Shown: piece by piece, positions 22,605 through 34,989 of the stretch
Position numbering within the stretch: the stretch's first letter is position 1
How the letters are laid out: the number at the start of each line of letters is the position of its first letter
From: Notospermus geniculatus
Lineage: Eukaryota > Nemertea > Pilidiophora > Heteronemertea > Lineidae
DNA: 64,000 bases
Assembly (NCBI GenBank): GCA_002633025.1
Contig: NMRB01000828.1
Location: forward strand, 16,673-80,672
Direction of reading: 5' to 3'
The notes under the pieces: model-generated
The model's database searches: none
Told to the model about the DNA's origin: nothing
What the model saw: the letters and a program-made list of their open reading frames with translations, nothing else
Translations under genes and position numbers: made by a program

Positions 22605-23068
22605 GAACAAGTAGACAATAAATGAATTGACACATTGATTAAATCATCATGTGCTGGTGCTAAACTTTCCATGGAAGGCGTACAGTAGCCAGGAACGAGC
22701 AACACACTGCGGTGCAATTTGATGCTGTACTGTTTGTATACATATTTGTATACCTTTCTTCTAACTCTGATGCGTACCAGTCGAAATGCCCGCGGCTGTG
22801 CATGTCATGTCCCAGTCGCGGGCCTAGAGACAACGATGCCACATTCTGGATTGTATCGTGTTAGGTTGCCCCAAGTCAAGATTCTGATGATTTTAGATGT
22901 TCTTGATTGATTTTTCAGTTGGACATCGAATTCATGTCCATGTTAGTATTACCAATCACAGACGTGGTTGTATTTATTTTCGTAGCCTGGAGAAGGACAT
23001 CCTGAGTTTATCGGAGGTTAACGCTCGCTTCTCTGCGTCAGTGTACTCGTTGGGTGACTGTACTGTAA

Positions 23069-23471
23069 TAGGAGTGTCCCACTGGTGAATTTTCGCCTGC
23101 AACAAGGGACGAATGAAATAATTTGCCCGCGACAAACTTTTAGTCGAAGTCAGCCGAAGTTATCTCGTAGAGCCCTATATAGTCACATCCATGTCGTACA
23201 TAGTCGTACAGGATCGTAGGTCATGGTTATGGAAGAGTAACCTTGACTATCTACATGTACGAGAGTCTGCGACTAGCTACGAGTAATGTGTGAAGAAACT
23301 ACGAGTATCTATGACCACCCACAACTAACTTCGTCTAGGCCTGTGAGTGTTCAACCCATCAGCGACCAGTTGACAACTCGCGAAAACTAAATATCGCAGC
23401 TTGTCGAGGGAATATCGCAGACTTCAGATTCGCCCCTTGTCGTGGGCAAAAGTCGCCAGTGGGACCCTATT
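23069..23471. mobile_element. MITE, GTCCCACTGG ends
   Basis: Left TAGGAGTGTCCCACTGGTGA, right CGCCAGTGGGACCCTA. Inner arms share TCGCGGGC/GCCCGCGA-like words and GTCGTA / TACGAC motifs. Confidence 0.72.
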
Positions 23472-23479
23472 ATAAGTCA

Positions 23480-23690
23480 ATTTGGCTATCAGAATGGTGC
23501 AATGGAAACATCGGTGCCTGGCACTCTGTGGCCCAGGGTTCAATCTCCAGTTGGAGCCATTCTACATGTGATAGCAAGGGTAACTGTCTTTGATATTGAC
23601 AGTCCAAGTTTCCCTGGGCACTCCAGTTTCCTCCTGCTGTAGTGCGATACATAATAAATCACCCATATTGTGTACGGCGCTAATAATGTC
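23480..23690 (+). mobile_element. SINE-like unit with tRNA-type boxes
   Basis: A weak box A (AATGGTGCAATGG) and box B (GGGTTCAATCTCC) are followed by TTTCCCTGGGCACTCCAGTT and TCCTCCTGC, a tail arrangement common in invertebrate SINEs. It directly follows the MITE at 23069-23471. Confidence 0.6.
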
Positions 23691-24282
23691 GTCTTTCGAC
23701 TCTGTTCCTGATTCACTATGCGTGTCGTGACGTAAGCAAGCGAGCGTAACGAACCCTTGATAACCTCAAGATGGGAAAAAGGATGGGGACCTGGGCTCGG
23801 CGGGGATGATGTACTGTAAATATGGAACAAAGAATGTTCGAAACGATGATGTGTTCTCACAAATGTAAATGGTTTGAAACATGACCCAAGAATAATTAAT
23901 ATAATAAACATTGTATAGTATGCATTTATTTTGTAGTCTAAGCTATTTAATGTATCATCACTAATACTGCCATACTTTCTTTTGGGCGGGGCCCAACCTC
24001 AGCAGTCCATTCTTAATCATGCATTCTGATTGCTTGCACCATTTTGTTCACTGTGTAGATAATCTTTGCAACCCTACTGCTTTTCTTTTCATTTTGTGCT
24101 GGTATTTTACTATGGAATCATTGTGAACATACTGAAATTTTCCCTCGTAATGTGAAACAGCTGGAAGTTCGTCCTCAACCATGAGTTGGAAGTCGAAATA
24201 AATTTTCAATGGGATTTCCTAAAAGTGAATTCATTGACCATTTTGGTCTTGGACAGCTTTACATGTATTTCTGCTCCTATCA

Positions 24283-24529
24283 ATAGACAAATCCCAAATT
24301 GACATAAACGAGAAAAATCTGCACAATTCCGCCGAAATCGCAAACACAACCTCGGTCTGAAACTGAATGACCTGACGCAGAGAACCGCAGGACAGTGACT
24401 TTGCCGACGTTGCGTCAGAGTCGACCATTGCTGAATCATGGATTGCGTCACATCAGCTAGTTTCAGATCGAGGTTGTAGTTGCGATTTCGGCGGAAGTCC
24501 GCAGATCTGCGAATTCGAGAATCGTCTAT
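24283..24529. mobile_element. MITE, ATAGACCATTCTCAAATT family (copy 3)
   Basis: ATAGACAAATCCCAAATTGA to AATTCGAGAATCGTCTAT. The middle keeps TGAATGACCTGACGC and GCGTCACATCAGC, collinear with 8395-8641. Confidence 0.83.
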
Positions 24530-25159
24530 GGGAATTGTTCCTACATTGTACAATGCCATTTTGGGAAGTTTTAGGAAACCACGTTCCACCAGAGATGCCC
24601 TGAAGCCATGAAAACGTGGCACAGTGTTCTTATATCTGACTTCAACGAATAAAATTTCTGGGATGCTGTGTATCCCATAATTCTCGCACTAGGATTAGCG
24701 ATGTAGGCCTAATACTCTTGATAACTATACAATGTATATGCTTTGCCAAATGGCTTGGAGTTGCAGCGAGGCCATTGGCAGATTTAGTGTTGCACCTTGT
24801 TTGTGGTGTTGAGAGTGGTGTACATTAAGGTGTGTAGTAGATATTGAATGTTGTTTTTGATAACTTTGTACATAAACATACTAGTGATTCAATAGACCAA
24901 TTGGTTCCTTAGTGTTTCTTGTTCTGCACAGAGTTTGGTGCCAGAAATCAGATTTGGGAAAATAATGTATTTTTGCTATGATGGCAAGATATCCGCATTA
25001 CATTGCTCTGAATAATATGTTACCAAAAATTCATAAGCTCACCTTATAAATTTTTGATGTGACTAAATTGATTTGTGGTCATTGGAATAAAGAATACGGT
25101 ACATTTTGCTGTCCTTGTTGCTTTAGAAAATTGACTAAAATTGATGACTGATGTAAAAT

Positions 25160-25738
25160 CAGTTTGGGAAACTGGGGAATTCCGCATCCTCCCTTCTAGA
25201 TGCGGAATTCCGCATCGATGCGATGCGAAATTACACTACAATATTGCAGAATACCACAACATGTATCATTGGGGCATATTGTTTTGACCGGGGAGTTCGA
25301 ACTTTAACCGATAGGTGGCGACACTTCATTAGAGTCGATCCACTCTTCTAAAATTTGTCGGATCTGGCTTCTAAAGGCAAGTGCTTCATCACTTGAACAA
25401 TTTATCTTTCATAAACTCTGACTGCGTTATTCGTAATAAACAATATGAAATAGAAATCTGGTTTCTAAGGTGAAAGACATTGCTTCCTACCAGAATCGAA
25501 CCGACGGACCTTTGCATAAGGCATCAATCGCCAGCACTAAGGGGCAGCACGCCTTAAACCACTAGGCCAAATCCCCATCTTCAAAAAGATGGTTCAGTGT
25601 TTGTTCATAATAAACAACATCAAGAACACATGAAAAATGAGTGGCAGACGTCAGTTCTGAACAACAAGAGTTGCAGAATTCCACATCACGGATGTGGAAT
25701 TCTACAACGTTGCAGAATTCCACAGTTTTCCCGAACTG
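25160..25738. mobile_element. inverted-repeat element containing a SINE
   Basis: CAGTTTGGGAAACTGGGGAA at the left is mirrored by TTCCACAGTTTTCCCGAACTG at the right, each followed by repeated GGAATTC(C/T)GCA words. The interior contains the reverse-strand SINE at 25484-25578. Confidence 0.65.
25484..25578 (-). mobile_element. tRNA-like SINE head, reverse strand
   Basis: The minus strand reads GGCCTAGTGGTTTAAGGCGT (box A) and, after a long variable-arm-like stretch, GTCGGTTCGATTCTGG (box B). The spacing resembles a class II tRNA (Leu/Ser type). No clean acceptor stem was found, so a SINE head is more likely than a working tRNA. Confidence 0.6.
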
Positions 25739-26195
25739 AAATGGTCTGTACCTTTGCCTTACAAGGTGTTGCGGGGAAAAAGTGAACCCTGAAGAATGGC
25801 ACACCTTGTTGATTTAGCATTCTGGGAATATTTTTTTCCCAGAAGGACTTGTCATATGATTTCTGGCACCAAGACAGAAGTGGACTTTGCCCAGAAGCTT
25901 GTAACATTTACAGTGCCCAATTAATATCATGACTGTAGTAAACATGTACATATTCTGGTGTATATTGGTTATATCGAGGCATATAGTGTCAATGCTGTGT
26001 GTATATATTTCATAAATGGTCTTAAGCAATAAGAAGACTTGTCAGTTGCTAATTCTGCCAGTGGTCGATGCTGTAACTTGTGTGATTGTCAGCTGTGATG
26101 AATAGGTGTTGTATGGATTATAGTCTAGTTACAACTCGAGGAATGTAGAAAGAATCCAGATATAGAGATCGGACACCTTCACAGTCGACCCTCAA

Positions 26196-26552
26196 TTAAA
26201 GGGAGACTCCACTCATTGTAAACTTTTGAATTTTTATCAATCCATGGAGACTATTGCCATGAGTTTTGATGTCACTAGTGTCGATTGGCTGACGACCTTT
26301 GTAGTGAATGAGCTAATACTGTGACTGTTTAGGCCTATTGGTTATACCTTCATAAATATGCATTGGGCACATATGACATAACATGTGATGTGCAGTGGTC
26401 CTCTTGGGATGCAATTAAAATACCGTACTTAAAATGATGAGTTTGCTGATTTAAAAAAAATGACATGATGTTGCAGATATCAACGAATTTGAATGTATTA
26501 ATGATATTTCAAAAATTCAAAATTTTAGACAATGAATGGAGTCTCCCTTTAA
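26196..26552. mobile_element. MITE, TTAAAGGGAGACTCCA ends
   Basis: TTAAAGGGAGACTCCACTCA and TGAATGGAGTCTCCCTTTAA are inverted ends. The interior is AT-rich. Confidence 0.82.
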
Positions 26553-26614
26553 GTTGCAAGTCACAATGAGTTCTCTGTGTCACCATCTCCAGTAGCCTTT
26601 ATCTCCAGTAAACT

Positions 26615-26862
26615 ACCCCCCCCCCCCCCCCATCATTGGAGTCTCCAGTGGAGATGTTTCTGTCAAGAAAACAGAACCTAATGAGATAGGCCCCAATGTG
26701 AGTGCTTTCTTCTGAAGAGACAGTTTTGTGGCGATGAGNCCCCCCCCCCCCCTCCATCATTGGAGTCTCCAGTGGAGATGTTTCTGTCAAGAAAACAGAA
26801 CCTAATGAGATAGGCCCCAATGTGAGTGCTTTCTTCTGAAGAGACAGTTTTGTGGCGATGAG
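26615..26862. repeat. direct duplicate across a one-base gap
   Basis: A C-run followed by CATCATTGGAGTCTCCAGTG and about 120 bp ending TTTTGTGGCGATGAG occurs on both sides of the N at 26739. It is probably one locus written twice at a gap, with the C-run as the assembly breakpoint. Confidence 0.88.
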
Positions 26863-27754
26863 GACTTGACTTAATGAGTCATTCCCCATATTTATTTTCT
26901 AGAAATTCTCTGTCAAAACTGAGTGGATTGTTCCTGAACTGTGATTGAAGGACTGTGGGCATGTTTGTCCTTTTCCTCTAAATAATCGTTTAACATTTTC
27001 CTCATCATTTTGAGGGCTGGAAATGTATGCCGAAATTCCTCCACCTGGATTATGTAGCTGAAATTAATTCCGAATAAAAGATCCCTGTGCCCTGTAGTAC
27101 CTGTATAAAATTTGCACCCTATATGGGTTCTTTTTGTGCAAAATTATCCCAAAAATGCTTATTTCCAGGGAGAAATAAACAAACCTGCAATTGTCAACCA
27201 ATTACCATTGTCATTTTACATGATACAGAACTAAAATAGGTGTGCTCTCACTGACGAAGCCTTATGAAAAATGAACAAGATCTTGGACCTGAATGTCGGG
27301 ACTTAGTACAGTACCCTTTGTGCCCCTGATGTTTCAGATAATTCAGTATCAGAAAATATTTCAGATAATTCAGTCTCAGATAAAGCAATTAATCATGATC
27401 TAAAATTTTGATATCAGTGATCATGAAAATCAATCAATTTATCATAAAAAGGAGTCATATGTGTTCAAAAATGCTTCAATTTCAAATTTTCAGATTGCTT
27501 CAATACTCACAATGCTCTTACGCATTCTACATTTACACTAGTCAGCTTGCCTTGCTTTGCCATGTAATTGCCATGTTTACTCTTATGTTGCTTTGTCAGG
27601 CAGTGAAATGGATGAGAAGTTGCTTTGCTTTTTATGTGTATATGTATAAATGAAACCTTGGATTAATACTGTTATTGTATGTGTTATGGACATGAAATGA
27701 AAACTATTTTTCAATAAAAATGCATAGAAGTATTCATGATGAATACTTAGATAT

Positions 27755-28300
27755 TCGGTATTCACTTGGACATGTAAGTGACCTGGGTAAATGGCATAAT
27801 CAGTACCGGTATTTATGATTACAGGTAACACTTGTAAGTATTCATGGTGAATAGTGAGAAGTATTCTGTAATGGGTGGCGTCCACTAGACGCCGACAACA
27901 TTAGGAAGTGTTGCGGAAGCAATTTATGTCATTTCGGCATTCTTTCCGTGTCAATGATTATTGGGCATTTTGCCCTCTCCCGAAAGTGCAGAAACGCCGG
28001 GAAATGTTTAGGAATGATAAAGATAGCGAACGGAATCTTTCAAGAATATGCGGAGAGGTTGCTGAATGAATGCGGATTTACTAAATTTGCATTTATCTTG
28101 TCTGCGCCCTAGCGGACGGCAGGTTTAAGGATACATGATGAACACTGGTCAGTTCATAAGACTGGTAAGCATTCTATTAGAGTTCATGATGAATGCTGAC
28201 TTTTAAGGATTCATCATAAAATACTTGTAATGGTTCATCATGAATACGAATTATGCCACTTACACAGATCACTTTACGAGTGTTCATAATGACATAAACT
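27755..28300. mobile_element. MITE interrupted by a second MITE
   Basis: The outer arms share GTGACCTGGGTAAATGGCAT / ATGCCACTTACACAGATCAC and TGTAAGTATTCATGGTGAA / TTCATCATAAAATACTTG in inverted order. The inner element at 27876-28120 sits at the centre. Confidence 0.68.
27876..28120. mobile_element. inner MITE, GGCGTCCACTAGACGCC end
   Basis: Left GGCGTCCACTAGACGCCGAC, right TCTGCGCCCTAGCGGACGGC, inverted with a few mismatches. It is GC-richer than the surrounding outer element. Confidence 0.65.
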
Positions 28301-29410
28301 ATATGTTCCAGTGTCAGTCATCTGATGTACCCATACCAGATATTTGTGGTTCTTGTTATTTTGAATTTGTAACACAACTTCAGTCTGGAGTTCTTTCTTC
28401 CGTTTGATGTTCATAACACAAACAATGCAAGACTCTAATGTATTGTACGAAAAATCATCACAGCCAGGTGGCGGGTCTACATTGAATTTGGAGAAATTAT
28501 GAATTACTGGCTGATTCTGAAGTTTGGAGGAGGTTTTCCATTTGGTACAGCAGGTTCACAAAGCTGCAAAATTTGTCGCTTTTCATAAGTGCCTTTCTCT
28601 TGTTTTAGGCTTCAAATGATTGCAAACTGTTTCATTTAGAAACTGTTTCTGAAATATTCACTCGAAGTGGTGAAAACTGATCATGTAGTTGAGCACCGAC
28701 AGTCGTGCTAAAGTATTGAAAAGGGAGGTACAATATGACCGCTTAAGGTCTCCATCTGCAGGTCCTGGTGTTCTGATTGTCAGTTTCTCCAGATTGTTGC
28801 GGTAACAAGATATTTTAGAAAGCTACTGGGTTCTTTGAGAATCATGATGAATGTATAACTGGGAGGCATAACCCGAGTGTCTTTGAGACAGTCAATCACC
28901 TACCATTCTGCCTGAATAACTTTGGGGAACGTGGATCTCTCCGAATTCAATTCAGTTTGGTGGTAGGCCCTACATGAGTTGAGACGGTGTCCGAAGCATC
29001 TCACGGAAATAATTTCCAAACCATTACATTAATGTGAAAATGGTATTTGATGACATGATATTGTCTGTTTTCTGATCAGAAAACTTTTCTATACATTCTT
29101 ACCATGATTTCTATTTCATGCTAAATCACTGCAACTTCACCTACAACACCTTCTTGTATTTCTTTTATTTATCATGCGAAACGTTTGCAAAAATGAACTA
29201 TGTAAAAACGGCAGTGTGCGCATCATGTAGCTTTTTATGCAGATTTCAGCTTGTTAGTGGATTTGTGCCTGTTTTGTAGTTATTGTAGGTATGGCACTGA
29301 GGATTACCCCTCTGGAGAATCAGTTTCTTCAGACACTGGGACAGTTTCTCCCATTCTTCAAGGAAAGCCCGATACTTAATTTAGGTTTCCACATGTTCCT
29401 CCACAAGACC

Positions 29411-29815
29411 TAGAGACATCACACTTGCTGATATCAGGGAACTCCACACCACCCACAGACATCACACTTGCTGATATCAGCTCCACACCACCAACAGACA
29501 TCACACTGGCTGATATCAGGGAACTCCACACCACCTACAGACATCACACTTGCTGATATCAGGGAGCTCCACACCACCCACAGACATCACACTTGCTGAT
29601 ATCAGCTCCACACCACCNGACATCACACCAGGTGATATCAGGGAGCTCCACACCACCCACAGACATCACACTGGCTGATATCAGGGAACAGCACACCACC
29701 TACAGACATCACACTCGCTGATATCAGGGAACACCACACCACCTACATACAGACATCACACTCACTGATATCAGGGAACTGCCACACCACCTACAGTATC
29801 ACACTAACTAAAATC
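29411..29815 (+). repeat. 43-bp minisatellite, about ten copies
   Basis: The unit is ACAGACATCACACTTGCTGA then TATCAGGGAACTCCACACCA plus CC. Two units lack GGGAA. An N at 29618 lies inside, so the true copy number is uncertain. Confidence 0.92.
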
Positions 29816-30123
29816 ATGGAGCTTAAAATTTGCATCAGGTTTTCCAAAACGTTTAGGGAATTCATTCTCCATGGTGGTTTGATAGGATGTGAGGGTTCAT
29901 TAAAATCACTTTGACCACAGCATAGAACTTCTCCCCTTTAGTGAGAAGCTCTGGCATCAACTTGACCTGTAATTAAAGGGGTACTACCCTCTTATGGATT
30001 TTGAATGGATTTGCTTCTAAATCAAGTCATATCATTGTAAAGCTGAAAAACACACTTCTAATAGCTTGTAAATGGCATCGACAATGAAAAAGCACTAATA
30101 CTGCCAGTTATTATCTTCACGTG

Positions 30124-30229
30124 GGGCCTGTTTCACAAAGTGACTTCAAGCTAATGATACCATTACTTCAATGCATTTTCCATTTGGTCAAAGATACCAT
30201 CAGCTTAAAGTTGCTTTATGAAACAGGCA
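30124..30229. mobile_element. short MITE, GGGCCTGTTTCATAAAGTGA family (copy 2)
   Basis: GGGCCTGTTTCACAAAGTGA to TGCTTTATGAAACAGGC, collinear over its whole length with 11322-11428. Confidence 0.88.
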
Positions 30230-30618
30230 CCACTGGCTAATTCTTTGACTACACTGGGTCTGCACTGAGGCTTTCTATACATGTACCTGTAGTACCGGTA
30301 TATAAACATCATAACTCGCAATGTTAATGCTATTATTCTAGTGGCATACATGTATGTAGGCTTATTGATGATAAAGGAACCCTGAATAATTCATGCTTAA
30401 GTGATCAGGTGTCTAATCCTGTTATGTAATGCAATCAAGGACGTTATTAATAAGGAGTAATATGCGTCACATCAATCTATATACATGTACAAGATCTTTT
30501 TACTTGTGGTACTGAGACTGGTATAGCCCTTGAGATTTTTCTATGGTTTTACCTTAGTATTGTGGTATGGTGGGATTCTTATATTTCAGTTGGTCTGTAG
30601 ACTAAGGTCATGGTATAG

Positions 30619-30657
30619 CCTTGGAGGAATTATACTGTCAGTATAATTCCTCCAAGG
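30619..30657. mobile_element. 39-bp perfect palindrome, ends-only relic of a MITE
   Basis: CCTTGGAGGAATTATACTG, one base, then its exact complement. The tip CCTTGGAGGAATTATAC equals the right end of the element at 36644-37099. It is flanked by TATAG on both sides (30614-30618, 30658-30662), the same duplication length as the larger element. Confidence 0.75.
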
Positions 30658-31917
30658 TATAGCCAAGCTCCTTTTAGTAACATTGAGAGAAGCGTATACT
30701 AGATTCCTTAGCCGATTCCTTCGTAATCTTCTGTTGGGGACATTCATTGAACGGAAAGGTGCTACTAGGTTGAAGATGAGAGAAAAGGTGGACATTGCTC
30801 AATTTTGATTAATGTTCCTTACTTGGCACAATAAAAATTCTTCAAAATCTTCTCTCAATGGGTTTATGCAATACTTTTCACGTCGACTCTTAAGAGGCAA
30901 AACTGTGGTCCATATATTAGAGTTATGTTGTACCGTTGCAGGCTAATTTATGTATCGATATGCTTGAGCAATTTTTGGAGGTCGGTGCAGAATGTGGGGA
31001 TCAAATGTTAGGTGACAACAAATGTAAAATAAAATGTAAACTTAAAGTTCGGATGCTATTAGTAACCTTACCAACCATTGGAGTTACCCAAGAAATGGTA
31101 AAAGCATGTGGTAGACAAAGTTATGTAACAGCTGAACCCTGTAATTATGGTGTGCACTGGAAGGAAGTTATTCTTAGTAGGATGATTTTAGGTGTGGAGC
31201 TACATGTCTATATTCCAAAGGTTTGCAGGGCTCTATAGCAACCAGGTGTCACTGAAAAATATGTTTTTCATGCAGATTTTTGCCCCCAATGGCAAAGCCT
31301 GGTGCTCCCCCAGACCAGTAGTTTATGCAGCCCTGCTTTGTGGCTTCCTTCATCTCTTTGGCTGGGTTCACAAAGAGCTACATGGTACACGGATATGCTG
31401 GGGAACATGGCTTCACAAAGAATTCATGACCATGAAACCTTTGTTTGCAGCCGTGTCTGTGTGAGTGTAGCTCTACGTGAACCGGCCTTATCGACCTATA
31501 GATCTGATCAACTCATCAGGTTCCCCCAAGTGTGAAATTCAACTGTAAATTGCAAAATTATTCTTGGTGTTTTCAGTACTGATCAGCTGATGTTGCTTTT
31601 TTGCACAACCAAAGGTTGTGAGGCGTAACAAACTGTTCTAAAGTATGAAATAATGGTGAAGTTTCTTCGGTCGATGTCTGATACGGAACTGATGGTCATT
31701 AAGTGATGAATTCCATGACCGTCCACAGTCAATCCTCATGTTGCCCATTGTGGCTACTTAAAGTTATATATATCCAGCTTGCATGACCAAAACTAGGTCA
31801 AAATAATATGTACCAGTTTTTGTGGTATTTGTAATATATCCATCTATGGTTTGAAAGTTTTGATATAGTAACTGGCGATTTCTAATCAACTCGGTGCATT
31901 GAACCCCTTGCAGCTCC

Positions 31918-32010
31918 TTTATGGCACGGCGCGTTGGCCTCGGCGCTAGAAGTTAAGCAATGGAGAGCGCGATCACTACATGGATGGGTGACTGGCACAC
32001 GTACAATATA
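31918..32010 (+). mobile_element. 5S-rRNA-like unit
   Basis: AGAAGTTAAGCAATGGAGAG and, after 19 bp, CTACATGGATGGGTGACTGG resemble box A (AGCTAAGCA) and box C (CTTGGATGGGTGAC) of the 5S rRNA internal promoter, preceded by TATGGCACGGCG where 5S has a GGCCATA-like start. Only the middle is recognisable, so it is a 5S pseudogene or the head of a 5S-derived SINE. Confidence 0.6.
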
Positions 32011-32066
32011 CATGTACTCGGGTGTCAAGTTGACAGTCTGAATAGTTTGACAAATCTAACATATCT

Positions 32067-32239
32067 CAGGCGCGGATCCAAGCAGGGCTGCACCTGCCGC
32101 ACGCCCCCCTTTTGGCCAACAAATCTGTAAAATCGACCACGAAATTCTGAAATTTGGAGCAAATCATTGAAATTCACCGTGGATTTCAATGTTTCTAGCA
32201 CAGTGCGCCCCCTCTTTCCCGAAATCCTGGATCTGTACT
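32067..32239. mobile_element. MITE, CAGGCGCGGATCCA family (copy 2)
   Basis: CAGGCGCGGATCCA start and degraded right end TGGATCTGTACTGG. The interior AAATTCTGAAATTTGGAGCA is shared with 22313-22486. Confidence 0.83.
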
Positions 32240-32354
32240 GGATTGAGTGAAATAAAGCATCTTTAGTAGGAGTACGACTAAGTCATCAAAGCCTACTATT
32301 CATCACTGCTGCTCGCCCTCATAGGTCCAGGGTTGGAGTTTAGGTGATGAGCAT

Positions 32355-32633
32355 GCAGACGCGGATCTAGAGGGGGGGTTTTGGGGGTCGTGACCCCCCC
32401 TGCTCGCCACCACCAATTGTTTTTTTCAACAGTTTGTGACAATAAGCAAAAAAACGCAAGAATAAAGCTTCTGTTTTGATACTGAGATGCCAGGAAATCG
32501 CATCTACGGCCTTCTAGATTTCAAAATTTTCTGGGGGACCCCCCGTTGGCGCAGGTATCTTCGGCGCCCGCCTACAACGACCGCTCTTGGCGGCCCTGAC
32601 CCCCCTCTGCCAAAAATCCTGGATCCGCGCCTG
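32355..32633. mobile_element. MITE with related CGCGGATC ends
   Basis: CAGACGCGGATCTAGAGGGG at the left and CTGGATCCGCGCCTG at the right. The ends match the 22313 family but the interior (GTTTTGGGGGTCGTGACCCC) is different. Confidence 0.75.
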
Positions 32634-34300
32634 GCATGGGTGGGTTCCTAGCAGTTTCAGTGGAGACTCTAGTTGCTGGGAGTATAGTGGCATAACATAG
32701 ATGCCTGAAATCTATTTTGTTACCTTTCCTGATCAACTTGGCCAAACTTTCAGTGTGCATTTCCATCCAGCTTTTTGCCCGAGTTGATTATAAATTATCA
32801 TCTGCTGGATTTGGAGATGTGGGTGACACATCTGTATCTCTGATGCTACAAATGTATCTGTCTGTGAAATGAAATGAAAAAATATGACATGATAGGCTAC
32901 TTTATTCTCCAGTTATCCATATTCAGAAATGTGCATGTAATATGATAGGTGTGACATTTTGCTAACTGTAAATTGAAGTTATTTGTATTTAGGAATTCCC
33001 TGTAGTTATGCGCTTCAGATTGAGATTTCTGGACTAGTCTTTTGAAGCGGTTTAATAAATTTATGAAATACCAAGAGCAGTGGTACAAAAACAATAACTG
33101 TAGATGTTGTGGTCAGCTTGGTTAAGTGCATTGAAAACATTTGGTAATCCCTCTTTGTGGCTTTCTCATTTTAATGAAATGGTTCCAATCAGAAATTCAC
33201 GTGTGGACTTTTCAGGTTTGGAATGGATTCTGTATTAAGCGCGTTCATAACCTTGAAACCATAGCTATGATTACACCTGTTGAAAATACCTGTGTTTTTC
33301 CAGACCCGTGTCAAACCCATGTGAACGAAGAGATCACACTACTAAAACGCAAAAGGTGCGCTGCATGCACCAACTCTTCAGTCATTTCTGCATTGGCACA
33401 CATTGTTGGAGGCGCGAAAATGACGTCACTTAATGACTTAAGAACTAACGAAAACACGGGGATTTATTCAGACACGGGTTTCTTGAAGCCCGGCAATTCA
33501 TAGGTGTGACCGCAAAAAACCCGGGGATTTTATGTAGTGTAACGACGGCTAATAACATGGTCAAGATGTGTCATTGTCAAGGTCTTTTCATAGAGAAAGT
33601 CCATTCAATGTGCAATTACGAATTAAACAGGCTGTGGAGGGTTCTTGGATTCTTTTGGGATCGTGAAGTGGGTAAGAATTTGTAATTTAGGACACCTAAA
33701 GTTTCTAAGGTCTTTACCAAGAATTCACTGCGGATTAGAAAGTTGATAAAGCCTTGATCTGAGAATTTAGCATGAACTTTCCAAGTTGATAAAATATCCA
33801 CCTGTGAAGTCAGCTGGCATGTGCTTAAGTTCATAGATATCTGAATTATCAACATTTATGGACCAAGACATGGTATGAGCGTCAAAAGTCATTTCATGCC
33901 ATGAGATATAGAGGTGTGTTCAGGGGCTTGGCCATTTGGTACCATGCACCTTCCTTCAGTTTCCATAGCTGATTATTCAAAACCCAAATGACTTGTGTAA
34001 TGTCCATTGTATCAAATCACTGGCTTCAAAGTTTCATTAATACCCAGACACATTTCTGAGTGGCCTTGCACCCTGAGGAGATGGTCTTTTGTTTGCACCT
34101 TTTCTACAATGACTGATATGTATAGCTTTTTATCAAAATCCTGTAATTACAAGGTTAAACAACAATAAACTAGCTGCTCATACAAACTGTAATGCCGACT
34201 TTATTACTTTTGTACAACACAGTGATTTCTTTGATTCAGGGAAAATCTTTGGATTTATTCATAGCCAAATCAACCAAGGACTAAATGTTCCACTTTTCTT

Positions 34301-34333
34301 TATGGTTTCCGATTTTTGAGATCGGAAACCATA
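34301..34333. repeat. 13-bp-arm hairpin
   Basis: TATGGTTTCCGAT, seven bases, ATCGGAAACCATA. Followed by CTGCCTGTCTGTCTG. Probably part of a dispersed repeat. Confidence 0.6.
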
Positions 34334-34989
34334 TTGTGTCTGCCTGTCTGTCTGTTCAGTGCTTCCCACCCTGTAACTTTGTTCCTGCAATAGCTACAGA
34401 CCTGGAAATGTGACCTACCCCCGAGGTAACATGACCTATCAAAATTTCAGGTCTCCAATACCTTTAATGGTGAAATTGATATATCAAAGGTTGAGGTTTT
34501 GTCTGTCACACTTTTGTTTCTTGCCAGGTAGACATGCTCAGTCTGCACTTTCCGACACCACAGTAATTTGGCTCGAAGAGGTAATAAGCAAGAAGTCAAT
34601 CTCCAGAATTCACGAATTTTCGACCCCAACCGGGGTCTTTTTCAAGTGGAACTTTACAATCTGAAACTCTAGAAAGGACTGAGCTGAACCCCAAATGTAG
34701 AACTAAACACCTGTGTAGACAGGATGAGTGAGCAATTAAGGAAAGAATAGTGTCCAAGAGGTAAAATGACCTTTTAGAGGAGCCCTAGCCTTTTTGCTCT
34801 GGGGGGCATTTGCCCCCCCCCATCCCCGCTACACGCCCCTAACATTCCAAGGACCACCATTCCTTTCGCACCTGAATACCAGAGGTCAACAAAGGGGCAC
34901 ATGCATTGTGTCACATGGCTTTTGTTTTGGTAAGGTGCTACCACCTTTCGACAGTTTACATAATTTGCATGAAAATCACTTTTGGCCGA

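Noticed and set aside
24206-24622. 138-codon minus-strand frame
   Set aside because: It spans the MITE at 24283-24529 and is open because of the inverted repeat, not coding constraint.
2160-25578. True tRNA genes at box A/B sequences
   Set aside because: None has a paired acceptor stem with a recognisable anticodon arm; shared tails identify at least two as SINEs.
7100-29815. Regular direct repeats as CRISPR-like arrays
   Set aside because: Units are contiguous with no unique spacers, and the DNA is plainly eukaryotic. They are minisatellites.
30936-31238. 100-codon frame (MQANLCIDMLEQ...)
   Set aside because: No family resemblance, no splice or promoter context, and the region next to it is a transposon relic. 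Could be an old LINE piece, but nothing supports that.
33141-33503. 120-codon frame on the + strand
   Set aside because: No recognisable domain; composition like the surrounding non-coding DNA.
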